The translations under genes were made by a program, and so were the position numbers. The notes beneath the pieces are model-generated. The model made no database searches, had not been told where the DNA came from, and saw only the letters and a list, made by a program, of their open reading frames with translations. DNA of 64,000 nucleotides, taken from positions 62,001 to 126,000 of the forward strand of contig CAMLRS010000001.1 of NCBI GenBank assembly GCA_946482515.1. The letters are read 5' to 3'. The stretch is from an uncultured Flavobacteriales bacterium. Lineage in GTDB: Bacteria > Bacteroidota > Bacteroidia > Flavobacteriales > Crocinitomicaceae. Below, in pieces: positions 54,581 to 63,500 of this stretch (position 1 is the first letter of the stretch; each line of letters opens with the position of its first letter).

Positions 54581-55156
54581 ATGCACATCTCAACTGAAAT
54601 ATTACAAGCTTGTGCAGATAATGACAGAAGGGCGCAAAAGCAGCTGTATGAGCACTGCTACAAGACGCTTATTCAGGTGTGTATGCGTTATCATACCAAT
54701 CACGAAGACGCGCGGTTTGCTTTCAACAATGGTTTCCTGAAAATACTGAACGGACTGCAGGATGTGGATCTTGCAACGATACACTTCGGTGGCTGGTCGA
54801 AACGGATCATGGTCAATACGCTGATCGATGAATACCGCAGAAACCGGAATCACCAGACGAGCATTTTTGCACGGGAAACGGAAAGCGAGCTGGAATTTCA
54901 CGCCGAAAACGTGCTCAACGATGCCGAAAGCAATATCCAGGTAGCCGACATCATGGCACTCCTGAAGACCATACCGCCGATCAGCGCACACGTGTTTGTG
55001 CTCTACGTGATCGACGGCTACAACCACAAGGAGATCGGCGACCTGCTCGACATTACCGACGGCACCTCCAAGTGGCACCTTTCCACCGCGCGTAAATTGC
55101 TGCGCGAACGATTGGAAAAATTAGAAGAACAAAAAGAAAAACGCTTTGCCATATGA
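54581..55156 (+). CDS. ECF-type RNA polymerase sigma factor
   Basis: A 191-residue sigma-70 family factor, extracytoplasmic-function type. Region 2 (~10-80: RRAQKQLYEHCYKTLIQVCMRYHTNHEDARFAFNNGFLKILNGL) and region 4 (~130-180: TIPPISAHVFVLYVIDGYNHKEIGDLLDITDGTSKWHLSTARKLLRERL) are clear. It begins at MHISTEILQ; a longer frame start is possible. Its stop overlaps the start of the next gene (ATGA), the usual sigma/anti-sigma arrangement, so it is probably held inactive by that protein. Targets are unknown. Confidence 0.92.
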   Translation: MHISTEILQACADNDRRAQKQLYEHCYKTLIQVCMRYHTNHEDARFAFNNGFLKILNGLQDVDLATIHFGGWSKRIMVNTLIDEYRRNRNHQTSIFARETESELEFHAENVLNDAESNIQVADIMALLKTIPPISAHVFVLYVIDGYNHKEIGDLLDITDGTSKWHLSTARKLLRERLEKLEEQKEKRFAI

Positions 55157-56325
55157 GTTGGAAAGACGAAGAAATAGACGGACTGTTCAAACAGGCCAAA
55201 ACACCTGAAGCTCCTGCGTTCGAAGAATCATTCTGGACGGAAATGGAAGCCATGCTGCCACCTCAGCAGAAACGCCGCAAGGCCGGATTCTGGTGGATTT
55301 CCGCAGCTATGGTAGTCCTTTTGGCTATCGGTGGAATTACGTTGTGGGCCGTACAAGACGAAACGACAGCTACACGCACCGCTGAAACAACGGCTTCACA
55401 ACAACAGCCTGCAACGGAACAGCTTTCCGCCGGAACGGAACAACCTACAGAAAGCGCATCTGCTGAACCAGCAACTACCCAACTGAACGCAACAACACCA
55501 ACAGCTTCTAACCGAACAATCTCCGGCAATGGACCGGCTGTTGACCGCACGAATCACCCAGCGCAACAAAACAATGGAAACGGACAAACAGACGTGATCA
55601 CCCAGGATGTAGTTACCGAACCGGTTGAATCGATTGCAACAGCTCCTGCCGAAGAAGAAACGCCGCAAACAGTTGATCGCTTGCCGGTGACTCGTTTTGC
55701 ACTCGCAGGAACGCGGGTTGCACAATCTTATGTGATTCCTCCGCGATACGAACATTTTTACATCCAGGCAACAGGTGGTATCGGTCAATCGGCGATCACA
55801 GGCGTGGCCGGTCGTTCGGACATGATCCAGTGTTATACACTCGGTGCCGGCGTTTACGGTCCGCGTGCAGGAAGAATGTACCTCAATCTCGGTTTGCAGG
55901 GACGTGTCGATATCGTACAAAACCTCAGCGGAACGGTTTCCAACCCGGACAATACCAAAACCGATACGCGCTACCGCCAGCTCTATGCAATCGAAGCCCC
56001 GCTGGCAATGGGACTCCGCTACGGACGCAACTCGTTCGCTATGGTTGTAACGCCAGGTTTCCAGCTCGGCTTTACCGGAACGTACCGCCAGTATGATATG
56101 AACAACGTAGAGCTGCGTTCTGAACGGACCAGCGGTAAAATTGCAAGCGGCAAGACGCTCACGATGGAAGTCGGTCTGAGCTACATGCGCCAGCTTTACC
56201 CCAACTGGTACCTGGGCGCGAGCTGCAATGCCGACATCCTCCGACCTTTCGGTGATCAGACTTTCGACGGCAAGCAACGTACTTTGCCACTGAACGGCTG
56301 TATTTTGCTCCGACGCACTTTTTGA
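55153..56325 (+). CDS. Anti-sigma-like protein fused to an outer-membrane beta-barrel domain
   Basis: A 390-residue protein: a short cytoplasmic N-terminus (MSWKDEEIDGLFKQAKTPEAP, then ESFWTEMEAMLP), one membrane helix (~47-66, WWISAAMVVLLAIGGITLWAV), a Thr/Gln/Ala/Pro-rich linker (~70-190), and a beta-rich C-terminal domain (~195-390). The latter has alternating aromatic/Gly strands (FYIQATGGIGQSAI, YLNLGLQGRVDIV, MVVTPGFQLGFTG, WYLGASCNADILRPFG) and ends LNGCILLRRTF, like porin-family OM barrels with a terminal Phe. It probably binds the sigma factor in the cytoplasm and senses the outer membrane. This layout occurs in other Bacteroidetes sigma/anti-sigma pairs. Confidence 0.78.
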   Translation: MSWKDEEIDGLFKQAKTPEAPAFEESFWTEMEAMLPPQQKRRKAGFWWISAAMVVLLAIGGITLWAVQDETTATRTAETTASQQQPATEQLSAGTEQPTESASAEPATTQLNATTPTASNRTISGNGPAVDRTNHPAQQNNGNGQTDVITQDVVTEPVESIATAPAEEETPQTVDRLPVTRFALAGTRVAQSYVIPPRYEHFYIQATGGIGQSAITGVAGRSDMIQCYTLGAGVYGPRAGRMYLNLGLQGRVDIVQNLSGTVSNPDNTKTDTRYRQLYAIEAPLAMGLRYGRNSFAMVVTPGFQLGFTGTYRQYDMNNVELRSERTSGKIASGKTLTMEVGLSYMRQLYPNWYLGASCNADILRPFGDQTFDGKQRTLPLNGCILLRRTF

Positions 56326-56326
56326 T

Positions 56327-56399
56327 CAATTCAGAATTCACAATGCATAATTCAGAATGCACAATTATGCATTGTAAATTGTGCATTGCTTCTTATCTT
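56327..56399. repeat. AATTCAGAATTCACAATGCA word repeat and weak promoter
   Basis: Words AATTCAGAAT, CACAATGCATAATT and CAATTATGCATTG, with partial inversion. They are the same words as at 48533-48595. TATCTTTA (56392-56399), one base off the TAnnTTTG box, follows directly and is 18 bases before the next ATG. Confidence 0.6.
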
Positions 56400-56417
56400 T
56401 ACCCGAAATAGTTCACT

Positions 56418-57518
56418 ATGAATAAACTACTACTCCTTTCGGGATTGATTTCCACCGCTGCTTTCGGGCAGATTTCCATTACAGACGCAAACGTGCCGGA
56501 GGCCGACGATCACTTCGTGATGAGTACGCTCATCGATCCGACAGTCGATTACCTGACAACCGGCGCCAATTATACCTGGGATTTTTCCGGACTCGTTCCT
56601 ACCAGCCAGTATTCAACCGATTTCTTACCGATTTCCGAAGCATCGGCGCTTTCCAATATCCTGTTCGGGATGTTTGCGGCTCCGGCTTATAAAGCAAGTT
56701 ATTTTCACGCTTCGACGGAGCTTCCGCTGGCCGAGCTGACGCAGGGCTTACCACTTTCGGTGGAAAGCATTTCCGGGTTCACGCGCACCACGGAAACGGC
56801 TGAAACCATGGTGGGTTGGGAATTCGTTTTCAACGGACAAGGCATTCCCGTAAAATCCGACACCATTGAAACGCGCTATCATTTCCCATTGGAATACGGC
56901 GATTCATATACATCGCGCGGTTATACCTTTCTGAATCTCAATCCATTTTACGACGCACAATGGATCCAGCACCGCTACCGCGAAAGCGAAGTCGACGGCT
57001 GGGGAACGCTTACTACGCCTTACGGCACGTTCAACACGCTGCGCATTCACCACCGCATCCTGGAGTCGGATTCCATTTACATTTCGATGGATTCAACAGG
57101 ACTCTGGATTCCGATCCCGGTTCCGGAAATGCACGAATACGAATGGCGCTCACTCGAAGAAAAAGAAGCCGTGCTCCGTATCCGCACAGCGGTTGTGCTC
57201 GGAACAGAAACCGTAACGTCCATCGAATACCGCGATAATTACATCGAAGGCCTGGGCGTGGAAGAATCCGGCATTGTTCAGGGCGTTTATCCGAATCCAG
57301 CGCAAAACAGCGTAACGATACAGACCAAGGAACCGGTTGTGGCACTGGAAGTGTTCAATCAGCAAGGACGTTCGGTTTATGCTGAAAAACCTATTTCTTC
57401 CGGTTTAAGCGATGGATGGGAAACGACTCTTGCTGTCACTTCATTGGACGCCGGGATGTATTTTATTCGCTTGTCGACCGCTTCAGGCGTAGCTACTGCC
57501 GTTTTTGTGAAGCAATAA
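56418..57518 (+). CDS. Secreted T9SS type-A protein of unknown function
   Basis: A 366-residue protein with a signal peptide (1-17, FGQ). The body (~18-275) has no domain I can name. It begins ITDANVPEADDHFVMSTL and NYTWDFSGLVPTSQYSTDFLPI, a pattern common in Bacteroidetes secreted proteins, and includes THR-rich beta segments such as TRTTETAETMVGWEFVFNG. The C-terminus (~280-366) is a type-A T9SS tail: GVYPNPAQNSVTIQT ... GMYFIRLSTASGVATAVFVKQ. It follows the sigma/anti-sigma pair by ~90 bases with its own possible promoter, so membership in that regulon is uncertain. Confidence 0.8.
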   Translation: MNKLLLLSGLISTAAFGQISITDANVPEADDHFVMSTLIDPTVDYLTTGANYTWDFSGLVPTSQYSTDFLPISEASALSNILFGMFAAPAYKASYFHASTELPLAELTQGLPLSVESISGFTRTTETAETMVGWEFVFNGQGIPVKSDTIETRYHFPLEYGDSYTSRGYTFLNLNPFYDAQWIQHRYRESEVDGWGTLTTPYGTFNTLRIHHRILESDSIYISMDSTGLWIPIPVPEMHEYEWRSLEEKEAVLRIRTAVVLGTETVTSIEYRDNYIEGLGVEESGIVQGVYPNPAQNSVTIQTKEPVVALEVFNQQGRSVYAEKPISSGLSDGWETTLAVTSLDAGMYFIRLSTASGVATAVFVKQ

Positions 57519-57724
57519 GTGGGGAATCGCGCCACAGATCGTGGTGGAATCGCCTCATTCTCTTCCTTTCGAAAAAGCCTGATACTGCTGTGCCAAACGG
57601 TGCAGCAGCTTTCAATCAGCACGGCTCGAAGGAGTTAAATCCGATTTAAAGAAAATTGGCAATCGTGGCATGGCTGCTGGTACGGTATTCCCTTTGGATA
57701 CAGCAGATTTTAAAAAACCAAGTC

Positions 57725-58105
57725 ATGAAACGTTTATTTATCGCAGCGATTGCAATCACTGCATCAACACTCAGCTACGCGCAAAGCACCACACAACCAG
57801 CTCAACCCGCACAGCCAGCCCAACCAGCGCAGCCCGCAAAAACAGCACCTGCAGTATCTGCAAAACAGGATGCAGTTCCTGCGAATCCTGAAGCGAAGCA
57901 ACAGGACGAACGCACACTTATGAAAATCTCTGACCTTCCGGCACCGGTTCGCAAGCAGCTCGACAACACCCAGTACAAAGACTGGACTGCGACTGTAGCT
58001 TATTGGGTGAAAGACGAGAAACGTCCTTATTACGAGATTACACTTGTAAAAGGCGATGAGTCGAAGCGTGTGAAATACAACGCCGAAGGCAGCAAGCTGG
58101 ATTAA
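57725..58105 (+). CDS. Small periplasmic protein with Gln-Pro-Ala repeat
   Basis: A 126-residue protein from ATG 57725 (MKRLFIAAIAITASTLSYAQ signal peptide). A run of five Gln-Pro-Ala units follows, then a Lys/Ala/Val linker, then a ~60-residue C-terminal domain (LMKISDLPAPVRKQLDNTQYKDWTATVAYWVKDEKRPYYEITLVKGDESKRVKYNAEGSKLD). Its 'LP.PV...L......W......W.......YYE..L..G' pattern is that of PepSY-like/BLIP-fold small domains. It is probably periplasmic. It has its own terminator. Function unknown. Confidence 0.78.
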   Translation: MKRLFIAAIAITASTLSYAQSTTQPAQPAQPAQPAQPAKTAPAVSAKQDAVPANPEAKQQDERTLMKISDLPAPVRKQLDNTQYKDWTATVAYWVKDEKRPYYEITLVKGDESKRVKYNAEGSKLD

Positions 58106-58133
58106 GCCATTTTCTTCACCATCACCATAGACA

Positions 58134-58166
58134 GCCGTCTTGTCATTCGACAGGGCGGCTTTTTTG
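58134..58166 (+). terminator. Terminator of the 126-residue gene
   Basis: Stem GCCGTCTTGTC / GACAGGGCGGC (G-U pairs) with loop ATTC, then a T run. Confidence 0.85.
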
Positions 58167-58172
58167 TTGAGC

Positions 58173-58258
58173 CTTCCCCCTTGAGGGGGAATAAAAGGGG
58201 GTGACAAACGAATCATGCATGAACATCCTCCCCCTTAATCCCCCTCCAAAGGGGGAAA
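58173..58258. repeat. G-rich element, compact full copy
   Basis: Arm A TTCCCCCTTGAGGGGGAATA ... GGGGGTGAC (58174-58206), a 16-base spacer, arm B ATCCTCCCCCTTAATCCCC plus CTCCAAAGGGGG (58225-58256). Each arm can fold alone and the arms are mutually complementary. It is the clearest copy of the family. Upstream in-frame starts for the next gene lie within it and are rejected. Confidence 0.75.
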
Positions 58259-58313
58259 CATGGATTGTTCATAACAATTCCGCAAAAATCAATTTAACGT
58301 TTCGGTCATTTGC

Positions 58314-58321
58314 TACATTTG
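58314..58321 (+). promoter_or_regulatory. -7 promoter box of the AAA ATPase operon
   Basis: TACATTTG, an exact TAnnTTTG match, only 5 bases before the ATG, which indicates a leaderless transcript. Confidence 0.6.
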
Positions 58322-58326
58322 GTTCC

Positions 58327-59460
58327 ATGGAATCACAAACCATCATCCCACGGGCACTGGCGCCTGTAGTAACAGAAAAGCTCTCCGAAAGCAAAATCCT
58401 CGTACTCAGAGGGCCCCGAAAATCAGGTAAGAAAACCCTTCTTTCAGCATTGCTTCCGCAGAACAAATGCATTATCCTCGACTGCGCCGGAAAACATATG
58501 CGCAAAGCACTTTCCGAAGCTGCATCCTTCCGGGAAATCGCAGGCGATCACACCATCGTTATCCTCGACGAAGCGCAATTGCTGGGCAACCTGCAGGAGC
58601 TCATCGACGACGCTTTGGGCAACGATCGCATCGAGAACCTCATCCTTTGCTGTTCGTTCGAGCCGGTTTTGCAGGAAGAGCTGTGGGAAGCACTCCGTTT
58701 CCAGGGACTCGAATTGCAGCTCGCACCGCTTTCCTATACCGAAATGGCACAGGCCAACGGATTGGGGTCGGAAGAAAAACAAATCGAGCAGCGGCTCATT
58801 TTCGGCTATTATCCCGAAATCGTTGCCAACCCTGAAGCCGCTGAAGCCGGTTTGCTCCAGTTACTCGAAGACAGCATTTTTACCCAACTGGGCGCGGCAG
58901 ACCGCATCAACAAAAGCGAGCAGCTTATTCAGCTTTTGCGTTTGCTGGCGTTCCACATCGGCGAAGCGATCAGTTACAACGAGCTGGCGCAGCAATGCGG
59001 TCTCGACAATGAAACCGCCGAGCGGTATATCAAGCTGCTGGAAAAAGCCCAATTGCTGTTTCTGCTGCCGTGTTATTACAATGGTCACCGCTACGAGCTC
59101 AAGAAAAGTCACATCGTTTACTTCACCGACAACGGCATCCGGAATGCGCTGATCCGTCAGTTCCAACCGCTGATCTTTCGCAACGATGCCGATCTGCTAT
59201 GGAAAAACTGGGTTATTTCGGAACGCCGAAAAGCCAACATCCTTGCAGGCAGAACGCCCGATTGCCGTTTCTGGAAAACGCACACCAAACAGGAAATGGA
59301 TTACATCGAGGACAATGGAACCGATTGCGCTGCGTTTAAAATGCAATGGGACAAGAAAAAGAAAATCCGGATCCCGGCGAGCTTTACGCAAGCTTATCCC
59401 GCCATTAAGACCACCGGTATCAATCGTTCGACCTTCTGGAGCCTGATCACTAAAAAATAG
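58327..59460 (+). CDS. AAA_14/DUF4143 family ATPase
   Basis: A 377-residue P-loop ATPase of the AAA_14 plus DUF4143 type. Walker A is GPRKSGKKT (~29-37, a less common form without the canonical GxxGxGK spacing but still G....GK). Walker B is HTIVILDEAQLL (~77-88). DUF4143-like helices follow (NELAQQCGLDNETAERYIKLLEKAQLLFLL, VYFTDNGIRNALI). The C-terminus WKTHTKQEMDYIEDNGTDCAAFKMQWDKKKK resembles the nuclease-like fold at the end of these proteins. ATG 58327 is preferred over longer starts within a repeat. It lies 11 bases before AMP nucleosidase and is probably co-transcribed with it. The role of the family is poorly known. Confidence 0.85.
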   Translation: MESQTIIPRALAPVVTEKLSESKILVLRGPRKSGKKTLLSALLPQNKCIILDCAGKHMRKALSEAASFREIAGDHTIVILDEAQLLGNLQELIDDALGNDRIENLILCCSFEPVLQEELWEALRFQGLELQLAPLSYTEMAQANGLGSEEKQIEQRLIFGYYPEIVANPEAAEAGLLQLLEDSIFTQLGAADRINKSEQLIQLLRLLAFHIGEAISYNELAQQCGLDNETAERYIKLLEKAQLLFLLPCYYNGHRYELKKSHIVYFTDNGIRNALIRQFQPLIFRNDADLLWKNWVISERRKANILAGRTPDCRFWKTHTKQEMDYIEDNGTDCAAFKMQWDKKKKIRIPASFTQAYPAIKTTGINRSTFWSLITKK

Positions 59461-59471
59461 GAAGACATCGC

Positions 59472-60242
59472 ATGAAAACAAAAGAAGAAATCGTCAATAA
59501 CTGGCTGCCGCGCTATACCGGTGAAGCATTGGAAAACTTCGGTGAATACATCCTGCTGTGCAACTTTCACAATTACGTGGAGCAATTCGCTGAGCAAAAC
59601 GGTGTGGAAGTCGTTGGCAGAGGCAAACCTATGCAATGTGCCACGGCCAATGGCATTACCATTATCAATTTCGGAATGGGAAGCGCTTCGGCAGCAACGG
59701 TGATGGACCTTCTTTCGGCCATTCATCCCAAGGCGGTTTTGTTCCTGGGGAAATGCGGCGGGTTGAAAAAGAAAAACCAGGTCGGCGATTTCATCCTGCC
59801 GATCGCAGCCATCCGCGGCGAAGGAACCAGCAGCGATTACTTTCCGGTCGAAGTTCCGGCGCTTCCGGCCTTTGCCTTGCAGAAAGCCATTTCAACCACC
59901 ATCCGCGACGCCGGGTTCGATTACTGGACAGGAACCTGCTACACCACCAACCGTCGCGTGTGGGAACACGATGAGCAGTTCAAGAGCTACCTGAATTCCA
60001 TCCGTGCAATGGCCATCGATATGGAAACAGCGACGATCTTCATGGTGGGCTTTGCCAACAAAATCCCAACGGGCGCACTCCTGTTGATCTCCGACCAGCC
60101 GATGACACCTGAAGGCGTAAAAACAAGCGAAAGCGACACCAAAGTCACCAGCTCGTTTGTCAACCGCCACCTGGAAATCGGCATCGAATCCCTGAAACAG
60201 CTGAAAAACAACGGACATACGGTGAAGCATCTTCGTTTTTAA
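59472..60242 (+). CDS. amn: AMP nucleosidase
   Basis: Hydrolyses AMP to adenine and ribose 5-phosphate, or acts as a related nucleoside phosphorylase-superfamily enzyme. It has 256 residues, the short form common in Bacteroidetes, lacking the N-terminal extension of the enterobacterial enzyme. Characteristic segments are INFGMGSASAATVMDLL (~65-81), LFLGKCGGLKKKNQVGDFILPIAAIRGEGTS (~92-122), the purine-binding AIDMETATIFMVGF (~180-193) and LLISDQPMTPEGVKT. It is cytoplasmic and acts in AMP or adenine salvage. It forms an operon with the upstream ATPase. Confidence 0.92.
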   Translation: MKTKEEIVNNWLPRYTGEALENFGEYILLCNFHNYVEQFAEQNGVEVVGRGKPMQCATANGITIINFGMGSASAATVMDLLSAIHPKAVLFLGKCGGLKKKNQVGDFILPIAAIRGEGTSSDYFPVEVPALPAFALQKAISTTIRDAGFDYWTGTCYTTNRRVWEHDEQFKSYLNSIRAMAIDMETATIFMVGFANKIPTGALLLISDQPMTPEGVKTSESDTKVTSSFVNRHLEIGIESLKQLKNNGHTVKHLRF

Positions 60243-60564
60243 GATGGTTGATGTTGGATGATTGATTTTTGATTGAAAAGATTCGCTTCAGCGAATGACG
60301 CCTCGCGCCCTCAAAAACATATAACTCATTAATAATTGACTCTCCGTACTTTGCGTTTAAGTTATTCCTGATCCAAAATCAAACATCAAAAATTCAACAT
60401 CCATTTTCCGGTCTTGTAGTGTGAAAACCGCTCAAAAAGAGCCGCATCCGTTCATCAGCGTGTGAATTTTTCAGAAGCGTCACTCCTGAACATGGAAAAA
60501 TATCACCGTTTTTCATTTTCCAATTGGGGATAAATCCCTACATTGATCCCCAAACTACGCGAAA
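60243..60564. other. Intergenic region with inverted words and promoter candidates
   Basis: No gene. GATGGTTGATGTTGGATGATTGATTTTTGATT words (60243-60276) are complemented by AAAATCAAACATCAAAAATTCAACATCC (60374-60402), giving a large imperfect hairpin with the ATTCGCT-TC-AGCGAAT palindrome (60285-60300) inside. TACTTTG (60348-60354) is a weak -7 candidate. Close to the next ATG, TTGGGGAT (60524-60531) pairs with ATCCCCAA (60546-60553) around TACATTG. Confidence 0.6.
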
Positions 60565-63500
60565 ATGAAAACTACACGAAATCTCTTGGGAGCATTCGCG
60601 CTCTCTGTAATGGCGTGCTGGCAAGTCTATGGACAGGACAAGCACCAGAAAGGTTCCTGGCAGCATGTCAGCGAAGAAGCGATCCCGACCAGTGGGACGC
60701 GTTACATATTTCCAACAAAGTACCTTACCTTCCATTTGAATGTGGCGGAATTGCGCACCCAGCTCAACCAGGCGCTGCGCGAAACCGACCCGGCTTATGT
60801 GCCGGTACACATCGTGATCCCGAAACCGGATGGTACTTTTAACACGTACCGCGTGTACGAAAACACGACCATGTCGGAAGGATTGGCCGCACAATTCCCG
60901 GAAATCCGCTCTTTCGACGGTGTTCCTACCGATGGCAGCGGCGAAATGGTGAAGCTTGACCTGACTCCACAGGGCTTTCACGCCATGATCATGATCCCGG
61001 GAAAATCAACTGTATTTATCGATCCGTACACACATTTGGGCGACATCGAGCATTACATCGTTTACAACCGCTCGGATTTCCGCTCAGATAAGGTATTCGA
61101 ATGCAACATGAACGAAGAGCCGCTCACAGCTTTGGACGAAGAAAGCGGTGTCGATCCTGCTGCTATTTTCGGAACCTGCCAGAAACGCACCTACCGTGTC
61201 GCGATCGCCGCAACCATCGAATACACCAACTTCCATGGTGGAACGGTCGGTCAGGCACAAGCTGCACAGGTAACGACCATGAACCGCGTAAACGGTGTGT
61301 ACATGCGCGATATGGCTGTTACGATGACCATTATTGCCAACAACAACCTGATCATATACGCCAATCCGGGGCCGGACCCGTATACCAACGGTAACCCGGG
61401 CTCTATGATCAATGAGAACCAGACCAACATTACCAATGTGATCGGAAGCGCCAACTACGATATCGGTCACGTATTCGGAACCAACAGTGGCGGTCTTGCC
61501 GGATTAGGCGTTGTTTGCTCGAGCGGCAATAAAGCGCGTGGTGTAACCGGAAGCGGCGCACCAATCAACGACCCGTTCGATATTGACTACGTTGCCCACG
61601 AAATGGGCCACCAATTCGCATGTCCGCATACTTTCCGCGGTAATCAGGGCTCCTGCTCCGGTAACGCCAACAATGCTACGGCTATGGAGCCGGGCAGCGG
61701 CAGCACCATCATGGGCTATGCAGGTATCTGCGGCGCACAAGACATTCAGGCTAACTCCGACGATTATTTCCACGGTATTTCCCTTCAGAATATGGGAGCG
61801 TTCATCACCGGCGGAAGTCATACCTGCCCAGTAGTTACAGCTATTCCGAGCCAGTCGTCACCAAGCGTGAACGGAACAGTAGGCAACGTAACTATTCCGG
61901 CCAACACACCGTTTGCACTCACCGCTTCGGCTACCGATCCGGATGGCGATGTATTGACTTACTGCTGGGAACAAATGAACAACGAAAGCAGTACGCAGCC
62001 ACCGGTTGCCAATGCTACGGGCGGACCAAACTTCCGTTCATTCGATCCAAATCCAAGTCCAACGCGTTACTTCCCAAGCATCCCAACGCTGATGGCCAAT
62101 GGACCTTTCACCTGGGAACGCCTGCCATCTGTAAGCCGCACCATGAATTTCCGTGTGGTGGTACGCGACAATGAAATCAACGGAGGCTGCAACGACCATG
62201 AAGACATTACTGTTACGGTTTCTGCAGCAGCCGGACCATTTGTGGTAAACTACCCGAGCGCAACCGGTATTACCTGGCCGGGAGCTTCCACGCAAACCGT
62301 TACCTGGAGTGTTGCCAATACTGATGTAGCACCGGTTTCCTGTGCAAACGTAGACGTAATGATCTCTACCGACGGCGGAGCAACATTCACGACACTCGCC
62401 AACGACGTACCAAACGACGGCAGCCAGGATGTTTCCGTTCCGAACGTGGCCACTACGCAAGCTATCATTATGGTGATCTGCGCCAACGGCACGTTCTTCG
62501 ATATCTCCAACAATGTTTTCACCATTACGGCAGCGACGAATGATTACACGCTTTCATTGGTAAACAGCTCCGTGAGCGTTTGCCAGGGAACAAATGCCGT
62601 TTACACCGTGAACGTAGGTCAGATCGGCGGCTTCTCAAACCCTGTAACGCTTTCTGCTACCGGATTACCAGCGGGCGTAACGGCTAACTACTCACCGAAC
62701 CCTGTGACTCCAGGAAACTCCAGCACGCTGACCATTTCCAACACAGCAGCTGCTACGCCTGGAACGTATCCGTTCACTGTACAAGGAAACTCCACAACAG
62801 GAATCCATACAACACCTGCGAGCATTTCCATTACGACCAGCACAGCCGTAGCTTCTACGCTCACTGCACCTGCTAACGGTGCGACCAACGTAGCGATGCC
62901 GGTTGCGTTCACATGGACCAACCCGAATGCGGGTATGAGCTTCGATATCGATATCGCAACAGATGCTGCTTTTACCAATATCGTGGAATCGGCTACCAAC
63001 CTCAGCGTAACCAATTACACAGCTACAACGCTGGCAACATCTACGGTGTACTACTGGCGAGTGGATTCGTACAATTCCTGCTCTTCCGGCGGTAACTCGG
63101 CAACATTCTCGTTCACGACTTCCGGTTGCGGAACGTACGCTAGCACCGATATTCCGGTAGCAATTTCGGATGTAAGCACGGTAACGGTTACTTCAACGAT
63201 CGAAATTGGAGCCAGCGGTACAATCACCGATCTGGATGTAGTGGATCTTGTAGGAACACACTCTTATATCCAGGATTTGACCTTTACGCTTACCAGTCCG
63301 GAAGGAACGGTTGTAACGCTTTTCAGCAACATCTGCGAAAACGAGAACAACTTCGATGTGAACCTCGATGACGAAGCCGGATCAGCTACACTTCCTTGTC
63401 CTCCGAACAACGGTGGAACCTACCAGCCGGAAGGCAACCTCAGCGATTTCGATGGCGAGGATATGCAGGGAACCTGGACTCTGACGGTGAACGACAACTT

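Noticed and set aside
58201..58326. Longer N-terminus of the AAA ATPase
   Set aside because: It is a translation of the G-rich repeat, and the promoter box lies downstream of it.
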